Part shown: positions 1 through 11,779 of the stretch, piece after piece
Numbering within the stretch: position 1 is the stretch's first letter
How the letters are laid out: the number at the start of each line of letters is the position of its first letter
From: Adiantum capillus-veneris
Lineage: Eukaryota > Streptophyta > Polypodiopsida > Polypodiales > Pteridaceae
Direction of reading: 5' to 3'
DNA: 64,000 bases
Assembly: GCA_014529385.2 (NCBI GenBank)
Contig: CM043964.1
Coordinates: forward strand, 6,729,997 to 6,793,996
Notes under the pieces: model-generated
Database searches by the model: none
What the model saw: the letters and a program-made list of their open reading frames with translations, nothing else
Told to the model about the DNA's origin: nothing
Program-made: the position numbers and the translations under genes

Positions 1-1587
1 CTTAGCATAGTACTTTTGGTGTCCCGTAGGACTCTTGCCCGTCATGTGCCTTAATCAAGCCTTGGTAAATTTAAGCAAGACCCAATCATTTTCTTTAAAG
101 TCTTGAGCTCTTCAGTGCTTATCAACAGCAGCCTTTTGCCTTTGTTGTGAGATGGAGATAGCATCCTTAATCTTCTGGAAAGATTCTTGTGAGTATCGGC
201 TATACTCATCTGCAGCGAAGATCTTCCCGTGTGAGGGGACTTTTGGATCTTCCCTCAATTACCTCAAAAGGTGCTTTTCTCGTGGAGGTATGTACAATAT
301 TATTGTAGGCATACTCCACTAAGGATTAGTACTTCTCCCATTGGGACCTTTGATCTACTTTCAACATAGGCTTTTAGTAGATCAAGAATTGTTAGGTGAG
401 CTATTTCACTTTGGCCATCCGTTTGAGGGTGATAGGCCAAAGAGAAGTTTAGCCTTGTCCCTAAATTCTTAAAGAGACCCTTACAAAATGTACTGGTCAT
501 TCTAGGATCTCTATCCAATACTATGGACATTGGCAAGCCATGGTACTTGAAGATTTGTGATATGAAGAGGGTTGTCATTTGATGGGCTTTGATAGTCTTC
601 TTGACAGGTATAAAATGAGCTTGTTTGCTAAACTTGTCTACTATCGTCCATATGCCTGTATTCCCATGGATAGACTTAGGCAATCCAAAGATAAAATCCA
701 TGGATATGCTCTCCCATCGTGAATTAGGGATTGGCAAAGGTTGAAGCAATCTAGGTTGCTTCCCTCTATCAAACTTCGTCTTTTGGCATACCACACATTT
801 AGAAACATACTCTTGTATGTTTGCTTTCATGGCATGCCAATAGAAATATGTTTCTATCCCTTTTAGTGTAGACTGAATCCCTCTATTCCCCACATAAGGA
901 GGAGCATGAGATTCATACATTACTTTCTCACGTAGTGAGTTAGTAACGCATAGTCTATTGCCATAGAGAAGATAGCCATCTTGTAAAGTAAAGGGTTCCT
1001 CTTTCTTCCCTAATGCAAGGGCTGAAATCACATCTCTACAATCAAGATCAATAGTATACTCATCTATCATAGAAGATAGATCATTGTTGTGAGTTGCTAT
1101 GGAAACCGCATTCACTCCCAGCCGTCTTGAGAGTGCATCGACTACTTGATTATGCTTGCCAGCAATGTGAGCAATATGTAAATGAAATTGCGAAAGGAAA
1201 TTTGCCCACCTCATTTGTTTGTCGGAGAGCTTGGTCTACATCATAAAGTACTTAAGGCTTTGGTGATCCGTCCGCAGAATGAAAGGAGTCCGCAATAAAT
1301 AGTGCTTCCAAGAGTCTAATTCATGTAGAGCTGCGAGGAGTCTTCTTCATATATGCCTAGAGCTTGCTCAATAGGGTCGAGCCTTCGACATTCATAGGCT
1401 ATGGCACGCCCTTCTTGGAGCAAAACAGCTCCAAGGAAATCACAACAAGTGTCACATTGGACCTCAAATGGCTTTGAGAGATCCGACAATGTAAGCACAG
1501 GTTGAGAGATAAGCTTTTCGAAAGCATTATTCTAGTTGGCAGACCGTGTATACCTAACTTCTTTCTTTGTTAGGTCTCAACTAACTC
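1..1587 (-). pseudogene. pol: Ty3/gypsy family B: RNase H to integrase fragment
   Basis: Remnant of a chromovirus-like gypsy pol gene that runs off the left edge of the window. Reading down the minus strand, the end of the RT/RNase H connection lies at about 1570-1316 (motif VLTLSDLSKPFEVQCD). The RNase H C-terminus follows (HIAGKHNQVVDALSRR, near 1190-1130). The integrase spans 1100-1: the zinc finger ends in CVVCQKTK, the core Asp lies in SMDFIFGLPKS and LDRDPRM, and the third acidic residue is in HPQTDGQSE. The integrase C-terminal part continues in other frames below 300. Stops and frameshifts between 1214 and 1316 and below 300 make it non-functional. No reverse transcriptase palm and no LTR of this family is present here. 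The family assignment is firm. The link to the gag-protease piece at 29796-31286 is inferred only. Confidence 0.85.
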
Positions 1588-3141
1588 ATGGTTAGTGTTA
1601 GTAATCACTAGAAAGTTAATCCTGTATTTACAATGGGTAGAATGAGGTGGATGGTTGAAGTAATATGTTTGAATGAAGTGAGGAAATCCTTGTGATGGTA
1701 AAGCTTGAAGAAGGACTTACTTGTGTAGGTTCCCAAAATGACTATTGATCCTCTTCTTCGTCTTCTTTTCTTTACGCCACCGCCGCCAAGGTTGATTACT
1801 GCAATGAAAATGGCAATTCTGTTGATGAGATATCTCAATTTTCTGAGGTTAACAATGGTTTACATGCTGAATTTTATGTATATAGAGAAGAGGTAAGATG
1901 GAATTGTACTTTGGAAGTAATAGAGAGAGGCATAGAGATGGTTTATGTACATGGAGAGCTCATATGAGAGCTATGGGAGTAAGAGGGGAGTTTAATGGTG
2001 AAGAAGGTGAGAGAAACCATGAAAGGTGCAGGTTTGAGTGAGGGATTGAGAGGAATGAGTGTGTGTGTGTGTGTGTAGAAGTGTGGGAAGAGGTGACAGA
2101 AGACTATGGGCTACTTGTGAGAAAAGTGGGCAGACTGGGGTCAGACTGGGGTCCACTCAAAAAATCCTAGCTCATCTGTGGTTGCTCCAAAAATCACAAA
2201 AATTTCTGAGGTGATTATTCAACTCTTGGTCCACATTTTCACTTTTGACGACCGCTTCGAATTTGGAGTGGAGATGGATAAAACATATCCCACAAAAATA
2301 CATATTTTCCTTCACAACAAAGTCTTTAGTGCCCCCCTTTTGTTGAATTTGCATATGGCTCCAAGGGTGAGCCCCTCCTTGCATGAGAGCATGACCTAAT
2401 TGATTCTTAGGGATATTAAAATATGCATGGTTGTGGATTATGCATAAATATAATACATAGATATGATGGGAAAAAACAGGCTAGCATATAAACTATTCAT
2501 GGAATCTAGAATAGTGTCAGCTATTTATACATATAAAATGGAAAAAAGAGATATATGAAAATATAAAGAATCAAATGAGTGGACCCTCTTTTTTTTTATT
2601 GAAGTATATTTATTTACAAGAATAAGAAAAAATACCTCTAGGAAATAGGAATTTAGTGAAACGCAATGACTGATGGTGAAAGGTATTTTTGAGGTTTTTC
2701 CTTGGAGTGGATTCTCACCTAAAAATAAGAGAAGCTTGCATGAAATGATTTTTTATAGAATACATGGGTAAGAAAAATTATGGTAATGGTGAGTACACAT
2801 ACATAGCATATATAGGAAAATAACGCACACCTAGGTAGAAATATTTAAATAAACACCAAAATAATTATGAAAAGTCCCTATATTTAGGCCCTATGTACAA
2901 TGCAATATATACACACAAATGGGCCATAATATATTTAATTTTTTTGAATTTATTTATCTTTTTGGCTCAACTAGCTCATTGATTAGCCAGCTGAGGGTTT
3001 TAAGAAGATATGGGAAAAGTCCCCTAACTCACACATGCCTATGTACAATGAAAAGGTAAGAATAGACACAATGTTTAGGTGATTTTGGTAGGGTGAGATA
3101 ACTCACTATGGCGATTACAAAGAGCCGAAAAACGGCTATCA
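1588..3141 (-). repeat. Partial 3' LTR of A1 (family A)
   Basis: Aligns by eye with 10190-11751 and 18258-19798. The terminal GGCTATCA is at 3134-3141 and is followed by the polypurine tract. About 1.15 kb corresponding to 9034-10190 is missing at the left, where the sequence jumps into family B at about 1588. Open frames inside it are not conserved among copies. Confidence 0.8.
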
Positions 3142-3157
3142 TTAGCCCTCCCCCATG
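3142..3157 (-). other. Polypurine tract of A1
   Basis: On the minus strand it reads CATGGGGGAGGGCTAA, immediately before the LTR start TGATAGCC. The same tract occurs next to the other family-A LTRs, for example at 47491-47504. Confidence 0.8.
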
Positions 3158-3293
3158 ATGATGGTATATTTATGTACCATCATAGAGCATCTTTTGCAAC
3201 GAGCGTGGTTTTGAGTCCTCTATGATATCTGGTCCCTTGACAGGATTTTCATTGTGTGGCTTCTTGTCACACACATGCTTCATGCAACAAAGC

Positions 3294-5575
3294 TTACATG
3301 AGATAGTCGCTTTTTGATTGTCCTTCGGTATACCCGTTTACCTTCCTAGAGTGCTCTTTACCATTCAAATCCATAAGCTGATAGTAACTTGAATTGAAAG
3401 CCTTCTTGACTATGTATGGCCCTTGCCATCTAGTTTCAAACTTGGCATCAAAACGATTGTCAAGGCAATTGACATACCTTAGCACAAGCTCTCGTTCCAT
3501 GATGCCTTTGTCCTTTAGTTTCTTGTCGAGCTTTTCTTTTGCTTGTGTGGCTTTCCTCTTGTAGCACTCATAAGCTGCTTCTCTTTTCCACTCAAGCTCC
3601 ACTAACGTTAGAAGTCGATCCATCCATACCTCTTGATCATCTTGTGCACCTTTGCCATGAAGCCGCATTGTTGGAATGTTGAGCTCGATAGGCTGCAAAG
3701 CCTCTTGACCATAGACCAAGTGAAATGGTGTGAACTCCGTGGCTTCCCTATATGTAGTTCAATATGCTCACAAGGCACCATCCAAGAAGTTATCCCATAA
3801 TTTTATCTTGTTTTGCACCATCTTTCTAATGATTCCTGCAATGACACCATTAGCCTTCTCCACCAAACCATTTGAATGTGGGTAGTATGGTGTGCTATGA
3901 CGATGTAGAATGCGAAGCTCTTCACAAACTTCTGTGAGTAAACCCTTTTTGAACCCCGGACCATTATCCAAAAAAATCTCTAGAGATGTGTCAAATCTAC
4001 AACAAATATTAGTGTAGACAAACCTGCTCACTGTTTTTCCATTTGCCCTTGCCACACTTTGAGCCTCTACCCACCTAGTCATGTAGTCCACAGCCACTAG
4101 AATGTAGAGTTTACCATTCTTTGTTCTAGGTAGAGGACCCATAGCATCAATGTCCCATTTTTCAAAGGGTCCATTTGCAAGCACTATTTGCCTCGGGCCA
4201 TGCACCAACCTTCTATTTCCATTTATCTGACAATTGTGACAACTTTTACACCAATGTTGAACATCCACATGCAAGCTTGGCCAAACATACCCCGCAAGCA
4301 AAATCTTCTTCACAGTTAATTCTTGGGCAAAATCACCACCACATGCTTCTTCAAGCAAACCTTTTAGAATGGTTAGAATTTCCTCGATAGTTGGTACTCT
4401 TTTGCACACTTGATCCTTCCCTCTTTGATAGAGGGAGCCTTCTAGGAAGAGATAGAAACTTGCCTTCTGTATGAGTCTCCTCTTCTGAGCTTTAGTGAAG
4501 TCTTGTGGAAACTTTCCCTCCAAAATGTAGCTAATAATGGGAGCCAATGACTCCAAACCCTGGTATCTGGGTTGCTTGACAAGTGCTGCCACCATGATGA
4601 CCTGCACTTCTTCCTCAACACATGTAACTGCTTGTTGTGCAACTAAATCGGCATCTTCATTTTGTTTCCTAGGAATATGATATAGTTGCACTTCTTCAAA
4701 GTGATTAAACAACCTACGAATGGCATGAACCTTTGTCCTGAGGCTTTCATTCTTGCATGCCCAAATGCCTAATATTTGCTTCACGATGAGAAGTGCATCC
4801 CTCTTTACCATGAGACGTTGTATACCTTGACTAATGCACATCTTCAAACCATGAAGTAGTGTGTCATATTCTGCTTCATTCTTGCTAGTTGAACCTGGTA
4901 GATTGACAACACTAGCCCTCCCCATACTCTTCCTGTGGCTCGTCGAAAAGCTCCATCAAAGAACAAGGTAAAAGCATTAGGAATACTTTTTGGTGGTGGC
5001 AAGGGTAGGTTCTTTATTTCAGGCACCTTAATCTCCTTCTCATGTACCCTATAAGTAAGGATCCCTGCCAATTGTGAACGCACACTATCTTCTACCTTGA
5101 AAGAGTATTGAAACTCTTGCAACTCCAAAATCCACTTTGAGATCCTAGTACTAAGCTTCATTTGAGATGACACCCAACGAAACAAATTTTTTGCAGTGAG
5201 AATTACAAAAGGTTTTGGTAGCGAGTAGGACCTAAACTTTCTCAGAGAAAGAATCATGAGTTCTGCCTCCGTATACCCTCTCTCCAAAGCATTCATGACT
5301 CTCCTAACAAAGTAGATGGGTCACATCCGGGTACTATGGGGATCTTGTTGTTGCAAAACGGCACCAATTATTTCTTTCCCAACACGAGAGCTAACAAAGA
5401 ATGTGTACTCCCAACAAGAAGGAATGAGTGTTGGTAGCTCTGATAAGATGACTTTAATGTTACAAAAGTACTCTTCAAGCTCATCAGACCATGAAAATTC
5501 TACTTGTTGTGTCAACTTTTGCAAAGGGTGAAGCAACTCCAAAGCTAAGTGAATGAAGCGTGACATATACTTCAT
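3294..5575 (-). pseudogene. pol: A1 pol 3' part: RNase H, archaeal-type RNase H, integrase (broken)
   Basis: Three consecutive domains of a gypsy polyprotein. The first RNase H lies at 5575-5150. A second, archaeal-type RNase H lies at about 5000-4600 (LFFDGAFRRATGR, then KNEAEYDTLLHGL and KRDALLIVKQ). Integrase lies at about 4500-3294, with zinc-finger residues in WCKSCHNCQ, catalytic positions in WDIDAMGPLPR and LDNGPGFKKG, and the Glu in SNGLVEKANG. Two RNase H domains in this order are the known hallmark of the Tat lineage. Frame breaks occur near 5300, 4900, 4850 and 3720-3768. The C-terminal tail at 3294-3360 is also truncated relative to A3 (19827-20417). It cannot give a functional protein. 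Confidence 0.85.
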
Positions 5576-5634
5576 TCTGCAAAGGGTGAAGCAACTCCGA
5601 AGCTAAGTGAATGAAGCGTGACATATACTTCACC
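5520..5634. repeat. 58-bp tandem duplication inside A1 RNase H
   Basis: The segment starting TGCAAAGGGTGAAGCAACTCC at 5520 is repeated at 5578 with one or two differences. A2 and C have a single copy at the matching place. This is a private event in A1 and it shifts the frame. Confidence 0.9.
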
Positions 5635-5645
5635 TTTTGAATGAA

Positions 5646-6599
5646 TCAGATGACCTCTTTGAGATTCTTGGGTGATGTGAGCTCAATAAGAGCCTTTGCC
5701 TTTAAAGGATCCACCTCAATGCCTTTATAGGAAACCTTGTGAGCAAGCAAGATCACTTCATCCTCACCTATGTGACACTTGTCGGGGTTGAGTTGACCTC
5801 CCATGTCGTAGAGCTTCTTTAAACCTTCTTCTACCCTTTGTAGATGTAATGATTTTGAGCTATAAATGCAAAAAACATCAATGAACACCCTCATTGACTT
5901 TCCAAAGAATGCTTGAAACACCATGTTCATGAAACGTTGGAAAGTTGCAGGAGTATTTGTCAAGCCAAAAGGCATGACTCTAAAAGTATAACAACCCCAA
6001 AGAGTGATGAAGGTTGTTTTTAATTGATCTTCCAATGAAATCTCTATTTGAAAGTAACCTGAGTAGCCATCACACACAGTGTACTTCTCATGACTAGCTA
6101 CCTCATTCAGTATCTCATCCTGAAATGGGAGGGGAAAGTGATCTCTTTTTGTTGCCTCATTTAGTGGACGATAATCCACACATACCCTCCACTTGCCGTT
6201 CTTCTTGGGAGTGACAACAACGGGAGAGACCAATTCCGAATTCTCCACTGGATAAATAAAACCTGCTGCTAGAAGCTTTCTTACCTCCTTAAGTAAAACC
6301 TGCTCCTTGATGACTCCTAGCCTTCGTAGATTTTGAGCTTTAGGTTTGGCCTCTGGCTTTAGCTCGATCTTGTGTTGAACATCATCTACTCCACGCACGT
6401 CGGTGTAGTCTTTAGCAAAAAGCTTAGGAAATTTCCTTAACACACCTTTGAACTCCTCTCTTTCATCCTTTGTAGGTGTTGTAGACAACATACCTTCTAA
6501 TATTCCTTCATCTTCCACATTTTGGTTCTCTTGGGAACCTACCTCCTCCAAACCTTGACAAGAGGTCTCTTGGTTGGTTGGCTTAAACCTTACCCCCAT
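5646..6599 (-). pseudogene. pol: A1 reverse transcriptase (catalytic Asp lost)
   Basis: A 317-codon open stretch covers the protease-RT linker and the RT domain. Fingers and palm motifs are visible (VSPVVVTPKKNGKWRVCVDY, DHFPLPFQDEIL, VMPFGLTNTPATFQRFMN). The active-site box reads VFIDVFCIYSS, where family C has VFIDDFCIYSS, so the second catalytic Asp is Val. The ORF ends at an in-frame TGA (5646-5648) at a position that is Ser in C. That TGA is also present in A2 and D. The domain is complete in length but should be catalytically dead. Confidence 0.9.
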
Positions 6600-6695
6600 G
6601 ACTTCGATGGAAGACTCCTCTTCAATAATGCTACCGCTAATTTCTTCTTCTAAAGTGTTATCGGTCCAATCTTCTTCCGTCTCACTTTGAGATGA

Positions 6696-7193
6696 TTATT
6701 CATGGAGCTCCTCTTGGCGTTGCTCCTTCATGTCAAAGACAACCTTGTTATGATTGTCATTCCTACAAATTAATTTCCCACTCTCCCAATCCTGCAAAGC
6801 TCGCATTTTCATTAGCCATGGTCTTCCAAGGATAAATAGATAGCCACTTCCCTTGGTCGACATAACATAAAAGTCCACCGCCTTCCTAATGCCAAAGGCC
6901 TCCACAAAAACATTTTTACAAATACCTACACACCTAGACTTTCTATTGTTTGCCATCTTGACTTTGATTTCAGGTGTCTCATGGATGTGCATGCCTAGTC
7001 TTTGCATGAGTCTCTCTATCATGATGAAAATTTGTGCACCCCCATCCACTAGACCTTTCCTAACCAATCTTCCTTTGATGTAACAGTCTAGCACCGGTGT
7101 AATGTCTTCATTCATTTCAGTTTGTGCAATTTTTACAACAGGCACACTTTCTTTTACCTTTCTCCTAGTGCTAACTGCCCTTGTTAAATCCAT
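6696..7193 (-). pseudogene. pol: A1 aspartic protease region
   Basis: Retropepsin-like segment of the gag-pol polyprotein, continuous in C (about 41200-40600). Its likely active-site segment is KGLVDGGAQIF, a DGG variant of the usual D[S/T]G, followed by the hydrophobic FILGRPWL near the C-terminus. It is preceded by in-frame stops near 7194-7220, where C reads WPQFLALCPQV. It ends at a TAA (6696-6698) within ELHE.SSQ. Both sets of stops recur in A2. The catalytic assignment rests on motif position only. Confidence 0.75.
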
Positions 7194-7220
7194 CTTAACT
7201 TGTGGACATCATGCAAGAAA

Positions 7221-8438
7221 TTAAGGCCATGCGATATCAGGACCCTTACCTCTCATGTCTTCCAACAAGTTGTATGGTGCCATACCATGTCCAAGAAGAA
7301 AGTCTTGGAGGTTGATACGACGTCGAGTCCTCTTGGTTTCCTTGGTCTCCTTTGCCTTCTTTTCTTGTCCATAGTCACTTTGTGACGTGACTCCTTCTTT
7401 CTCCTTACCTTTTCCAAGGCCACACTTAATGCCATTTGCTTCCATGTCCACCTCATTGGAATTTGTCACCTCTACCACATGCACATTTGGACATGGCAAA
7501 GGTGGAACTCCTTCCACTCCTCGTAGAGCTGGTCTTGATCTATTTGGCCTTTGTAGAAGCCGTGGTTCTTGACTAATTCCTTCAGCTACATGCATCACTG
7601 GGTAATTCAAGTTAGGTCTCCCTGGCTCCCCACGGGGCCAAGGACAATTATACATCCCATGTCCAGACTCTCCGCAATTCCAACATTGCAAGACTCTCCT
7701 AGGTCGTGGTGGCTCTCGCTCTTTTGACTTCTTTGCTTGTCCCTTGGGACCTACAGCTTGTGCAAGGTGAATTGACAAGTTACTTAAGGATTCATTTAAC
7801 TTTTCAATTACCTCTGTTGTTACCTCCGGAATCTCTTAGGATGTTGATGTTTGCAATTCTCCCTTAGGTTTAGGACGCTCTATTGCAACCTCTTCTCTTA
7901 GACACTTGAGTTTCCTATACTTCTCAACAACCCTAGTTTTAGCTGCATCAAAGGTATTAGATGCACCCGCCTCAAATTTTATCTTGAGTGTACGAAAGAG
8001 ACTGGCTATGAACGTCTCCTTGTTTAGGAACTCTGCACCATCACCAGGCTTAGCAACATTTCTCACCCATACAGCCCAAAGACGTAGAAACTCTTGTTCA
8101 TACATGTAGTAGTCATCTAAGTCTTTTTGTTTGTGAGAAACAATGTCTTGCCATAGCTTTTGAGTGTTTTGGGGATCAAAGAAGTATCTCTTGAAATGAT
8201 TCACAACTTTCATGTAATTCCCTTTAACTTCCTTAGGCAAAGAGTCAAACCAAGTTCTAGCATCTTTTCTAAGGACCACCTCAAATATTCCTACATGTTC
8301 TTGATCATTTACTATCCTCTTGATACGGCAAGACATCTTGAAATTTGCTAAAAATAATTCTCCATCCTCTCCAGGCTCTCCAAAGAAAAGAGGATATCCG
8401 GACATTTGGCGTTGGGCCTCCATTGAATCAGTTTCCAA
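7221..8438 (-). pseudogene. gag: A1 gag (capsid and nucleocapsid) with one internal stop
   Basis: Structural polyprotein of the retrotransposon particle. The first 200 codons (8438-7839) look like a retrotransposon gag capsid region, with FFGEPGEDGELFLANFK near the start and RTWFDSLPKEVKGNY. A TAA at 7836-7838 interrupts it, and the same frame then continues to 7221. The nucleocapsid zinc knuckle CWNCGESGHGMYNC (CX2CX4HX4C) lies near 7690-7645, followed by a basic tail. C has an Ile codon at the TAA position, while A2 shares the stop. The start METDSMEAQ matches D (METDSMEVQ at 50740). Confidence 0.88.
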
Positions 8439-8511
8439 GTGACAACACGTTTTTGTTTTTCTTTCTTAAAAAGATTTACACAATAATGTTTTCTAAATTG
8501 CAATCTATTCT

Positions 8512-8727
8512 ACAAAAAAAAATAAAAATCACATCAAATGACCTATGATTATCAATAAGAGGCAGGATAACAGGGTTTGGTGACGTGAGAATTTCTCATA
8601 CTCTTTGGGCACCAAACATGAACACCATATGTTGTTAAAAATGGATTTTTCTACTGATTGAAATGTTTATTCTAATGTGTGGAGTGAAATGGAAGGCAAA
8701 AACCTCTATTCCTGGGCCATTATCCAT
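8512..8727 (-). pseudogene. A1 leader uORF2 (eroded)
   Basis: Corresponds to the intact 72-codon ORFs at 42516-42734 and 50455-50673. It begins MDNGPGIEVF and is broken by a TAA after about 30 codons (ISRKIHF then stop). Function is unknown. Confidence 0.75.
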
Positions 8728-8748
8728 TGTCTATGCATGACCTAATGC

Positions 8749-8959
8749 TTAAAACAAAACAAAAATATAGACATCCAAACTAAGGTCGTATCTAATGAGA
8801 GGCAAAATAAAAGGATACTGAAGCGTTTATCTCGGCCAACCTAAGAGGGCCCGAAAATCTACGAATCAGTCGCTGAACTTCCAACTTAGTACTAACAATT
8901 ATGTGTACGTTTTGTTTTGCAATGGGAATGAAAGGATCATACAAATTTTCGTGATTCAT
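8749..8959 (-). pseudogene. A1 leader uORF1 (2-nt deletion)
   Basis: Corresponds to the intact 70-codon ORFs at 42756-42968 and 50221-50433. It starts MNHENLYDPFIPIA and ends at the conserved TAA. The length is 211 nt against 213 in the intact copies. Two A residues are missing near the INASINPF codons, which shifts the frame. Function is unknown. Confidence 0.8.
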
Positions 8960-9011
8960 GCAAACTACTTGACTATGCTAAAGGTTCATCCTACACAAAA
9001 ATACACAACCC

Positions 9012-9029
9012 TCCTCAGTGGCGGCACCA
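9012..9029 (-). other. Probable primer-binding site of A1
   Basis: Reads TGGTGCCGCCACTGAGGA on the minus strand, 4 nt after the LTR end CGCCTCA. A tRNA primer starts its complement with TGG, as seen. The first nine bases of the D version (TGGTGCACC) fit a plant tRNA-Gly end, but the rest does not, so the primer tRNA is unresolved. Confidence 0.6.
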
Positions 9030-9033
9030 AAAT

Positions 9034-10067
9034 TGAGGCGGTCTGGGGCGGGCAACAAGAGAGGCAACCTCTAAACACCCCTCAAGGCTCCCGTGCTGCT
9101 AAATTGGGACTAGGGCAACCACAAGCACAACAAAACAACAAACCTATAGCCAAACCCAAACAAGATAGGGGCACCACCTAGTTATGGTATGCGAACTAGG
9201 ACGCAAGAGAGGTTTTCACAACCAAGAAGATACACCACAAAACACACACACGAGCAACCTCACACCAAGACACACACAAAATGGACTAGAGAGAGCTAGA
9301 GCAAAGGGAAGAGAGAGAGGAATGGATCTTGCGTAATACCTTATTTGTGACTTGCAAATGGAGATGATTGGTTATGATGCTATCGTAGAGCATGTACAAA
9401 ACTCACTCATTGCTTAGTAATTTCTAAACATTGCCAAAACACACACACTGTCTTAGGGTGTGGGAGACCTCTCACCACAATACCCTCTTACAATGGACAC
9501 AAAATTGTCAATGAAAACACACTAAAACACTTTCTAAAAACAAGATTAACCGATAGAAACTCAAAATACACAAGTCACCTTGAATTCACCAAACCGTATT
9601 GCACAAATGGAAGGACGAAGATTTGAACGTCTAATCACGCCTTTGATGCACCAAACCTCAATTTATTGATGATGAAGGAACATATACAATAGTGGTTTTG
9701 AGATTTTTGGAACTCACGCTCTCTCACTTGCAATGTGTAGCTTGAAAGCTTCTCTCACACCAAAAGTGAAGCTCACAAAGTGGTTGCTACGCCTAAGTTT
9801 CTCCTCGCGCATAGAGTGTTGGGGTGCTATCTGAGATATTTGAGGTTCTTTTACAAGAAGGAGAGGGGTCTATTTATAGGTTGGAGACCCCCCATTAAGA
9901 TTATTGAAAATCCTAATTTACAAGCTAACAAATCAGGATTATGATTTTTTCTGAACATCAAAACATTGTGGGCCTTCTTTGTTTGCTTGAGTCATGGATG
10001 TGGGCTCAAAAGAGAGCATTATTGATGGTAGATAAGATGAAAGTAGATTTTTAATGAAGGGGAGAGT

Positions 10068-10116
<49 letters not shown>

Positions 10117-10655
10117 ACTATGCACATATCTTGAGGTGAGGTGCCTTTTATGGTTAGGTCAATGACTATTTTGTGTTAGTATGTTAGTGGTTAGTGTTAG
10201 TAATCACTAGAAAGTTAATGATGTATTTACAATGGGTAGAATGAGGTGGATGGTTGAAGTAAGATGGTTGAATGAAGTGAGGAAATCCTTGTGATGGTAA
10301 AGCTTGAAGAAGGATTTACTTGTGTAGGTTCCCAAAATGACTATTGATCCTCTTCTTTGTCTTCTTTTCTTTACGCCACCGCTGCCAAGGTTGATTCGTA
10401 CAATGAAAATGGCAAATCCGTTGATGAGATATCTCAATTTTCAGGGGTTAAGCATGGTTTACATGCTGAATTTTATGTATATAGAGAAGAGGTAAGATGG
10501 AAATGTACTTTGGAAGTAATAGAGAGAGGCATAGAGATGGTTTATGTACATGGAGAGCTCATATGAGAGCTATGGGAGTAAGAGGGGAGTCTAATGGTGA
10601 AGAAGGTGAGAAAAACCATGAAAGGTGCAGGTTTGAGTGAGGGATTGAGAGGAAT

Positions 10656-10696
<41 letters not shown>

Positions 10697-11751
10697 AGTG
10701 TGGGAAGAGGTGACAGAAGACTATGGGCTACTTGTGAGAAAAGTGGGCAGACTGGGGTCCACTCAAAAAATCCTAGCTCACCGGTGGTTGCTCCAAAAAT
10801 CACCAAAATTTCTGAGGTGATTATTCAACTCTTGGTCCACACTTTCACTTTTGACCACCGCTTCGAATGTGGAGTGGAGATGGATAAAACATATCCCACA
10901 AAAATACATGTTTCTCTTCACAACAAAGTCTTTAGTGCCCCCCTTTTGTTGAATTTGCATATGGCTCCAAAGGTGAGCCCCTCCTTGCATGAGAGCATGA
11001 CCTACTTGATTCTTAGGGATATTAAAATATGCATGGTTGTGGATTATCCATAAATATAATACATATATATGATGGAAAAAAACAGGCTAGTATATAAACT
11101 ATTAATGGAATCTAGAATAGTGTCAGCAGCTATTTATAAATATAAAATGGAAAAAAGAGATCTATGAAAATATAAGGAATCAAATGAGTGGACCCTCATT
11201 TTTTTAAATTTAGGTATATTTATTTACAAGAATAAGAAAAAATACCTCTAGGAAATAGGAATTTAGTGAAATGCAATGACTGATGGTGAAAGGTATTTTT
11301 GAGGTTTTTCTTTGGAGTGGATTCTCACCTAAAAATAAGAGAAGCTTGCATGAAATGTTTTTTTATAGAATACATAGGTAAGAAAAATTATGGTAATGGT
11401 GAGTACATGTACATAGCATATATAGAAAAATAACGCAAACCTAGGTAGAAATATTTAAATAAATACCAAAATAATTATCAAAAGTCCCTATATTTAGGCC
11501 CTATGTACAATGAATTATATACACACAAATGGGCCATAAAATATTTAATTTTTTTGAATTTATTTATTTTTTTGGCTCAACTAGCTCAATGACTAGCTAG
11601 CTGAGGGTTTTAAGAAAATATGGGGAAAGTCCCCTAACTCACACACGCCCATGTACAATGAAAAGATAAGAATAGACACAATGTTTAGGTGATTTTGGTA
11701 GGGTCAGATAACTCACTATGGTGATTAGAGAGAGCCGAAAAATGGCTATCA
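9034..11751 (-). repeat. LTR shared by A1 (5') and A2 (3')
   Basis: 2,718 bp, bounded on the plus strand by TGAGGCGGTC and GGCTATCA. It has near-identical partners at 17098-19798 and, inverted, at 47505-50146. It contains a (GA)n run at about 10068-10114 and a (GT)n run at about 10657-10694. It is flanked by a primer-binding site on the left and a polypurine tract on the right. Confidence 0.88.
9871..9878 (-). promoter_or_regulatory. TATA box of family-A LTR
   Basis: TATAAATA on the minus strand, preceded by a GC-containing stretch. The same box lies at equivalent places in the other A-type LTRs (17935-17942 and 49303-49310). Transcription would start about 30 bp further along and run through the leader to gag. 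Confidence 0.55.
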
Positions 11752-11779
11752 TTAGCCCTCCCCCATGATGATGGTATAT

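Noticed and set aside
2172-2399. Recurring 70-73 codon frames in family-A LTRs (2172, 10778, 18825, 32066, 48258)
   Set aside because: Present in several copies, but open on both strands over the same bases and broken or shifted among copies. LTR sequence similarity explains them better than coding.
9012-9029. Assignment of the family-A/C primer site to tRNA-Gly
   Set aside because: Only the first nine bases of the D copy fit. The other copies and the remaining positions do not.
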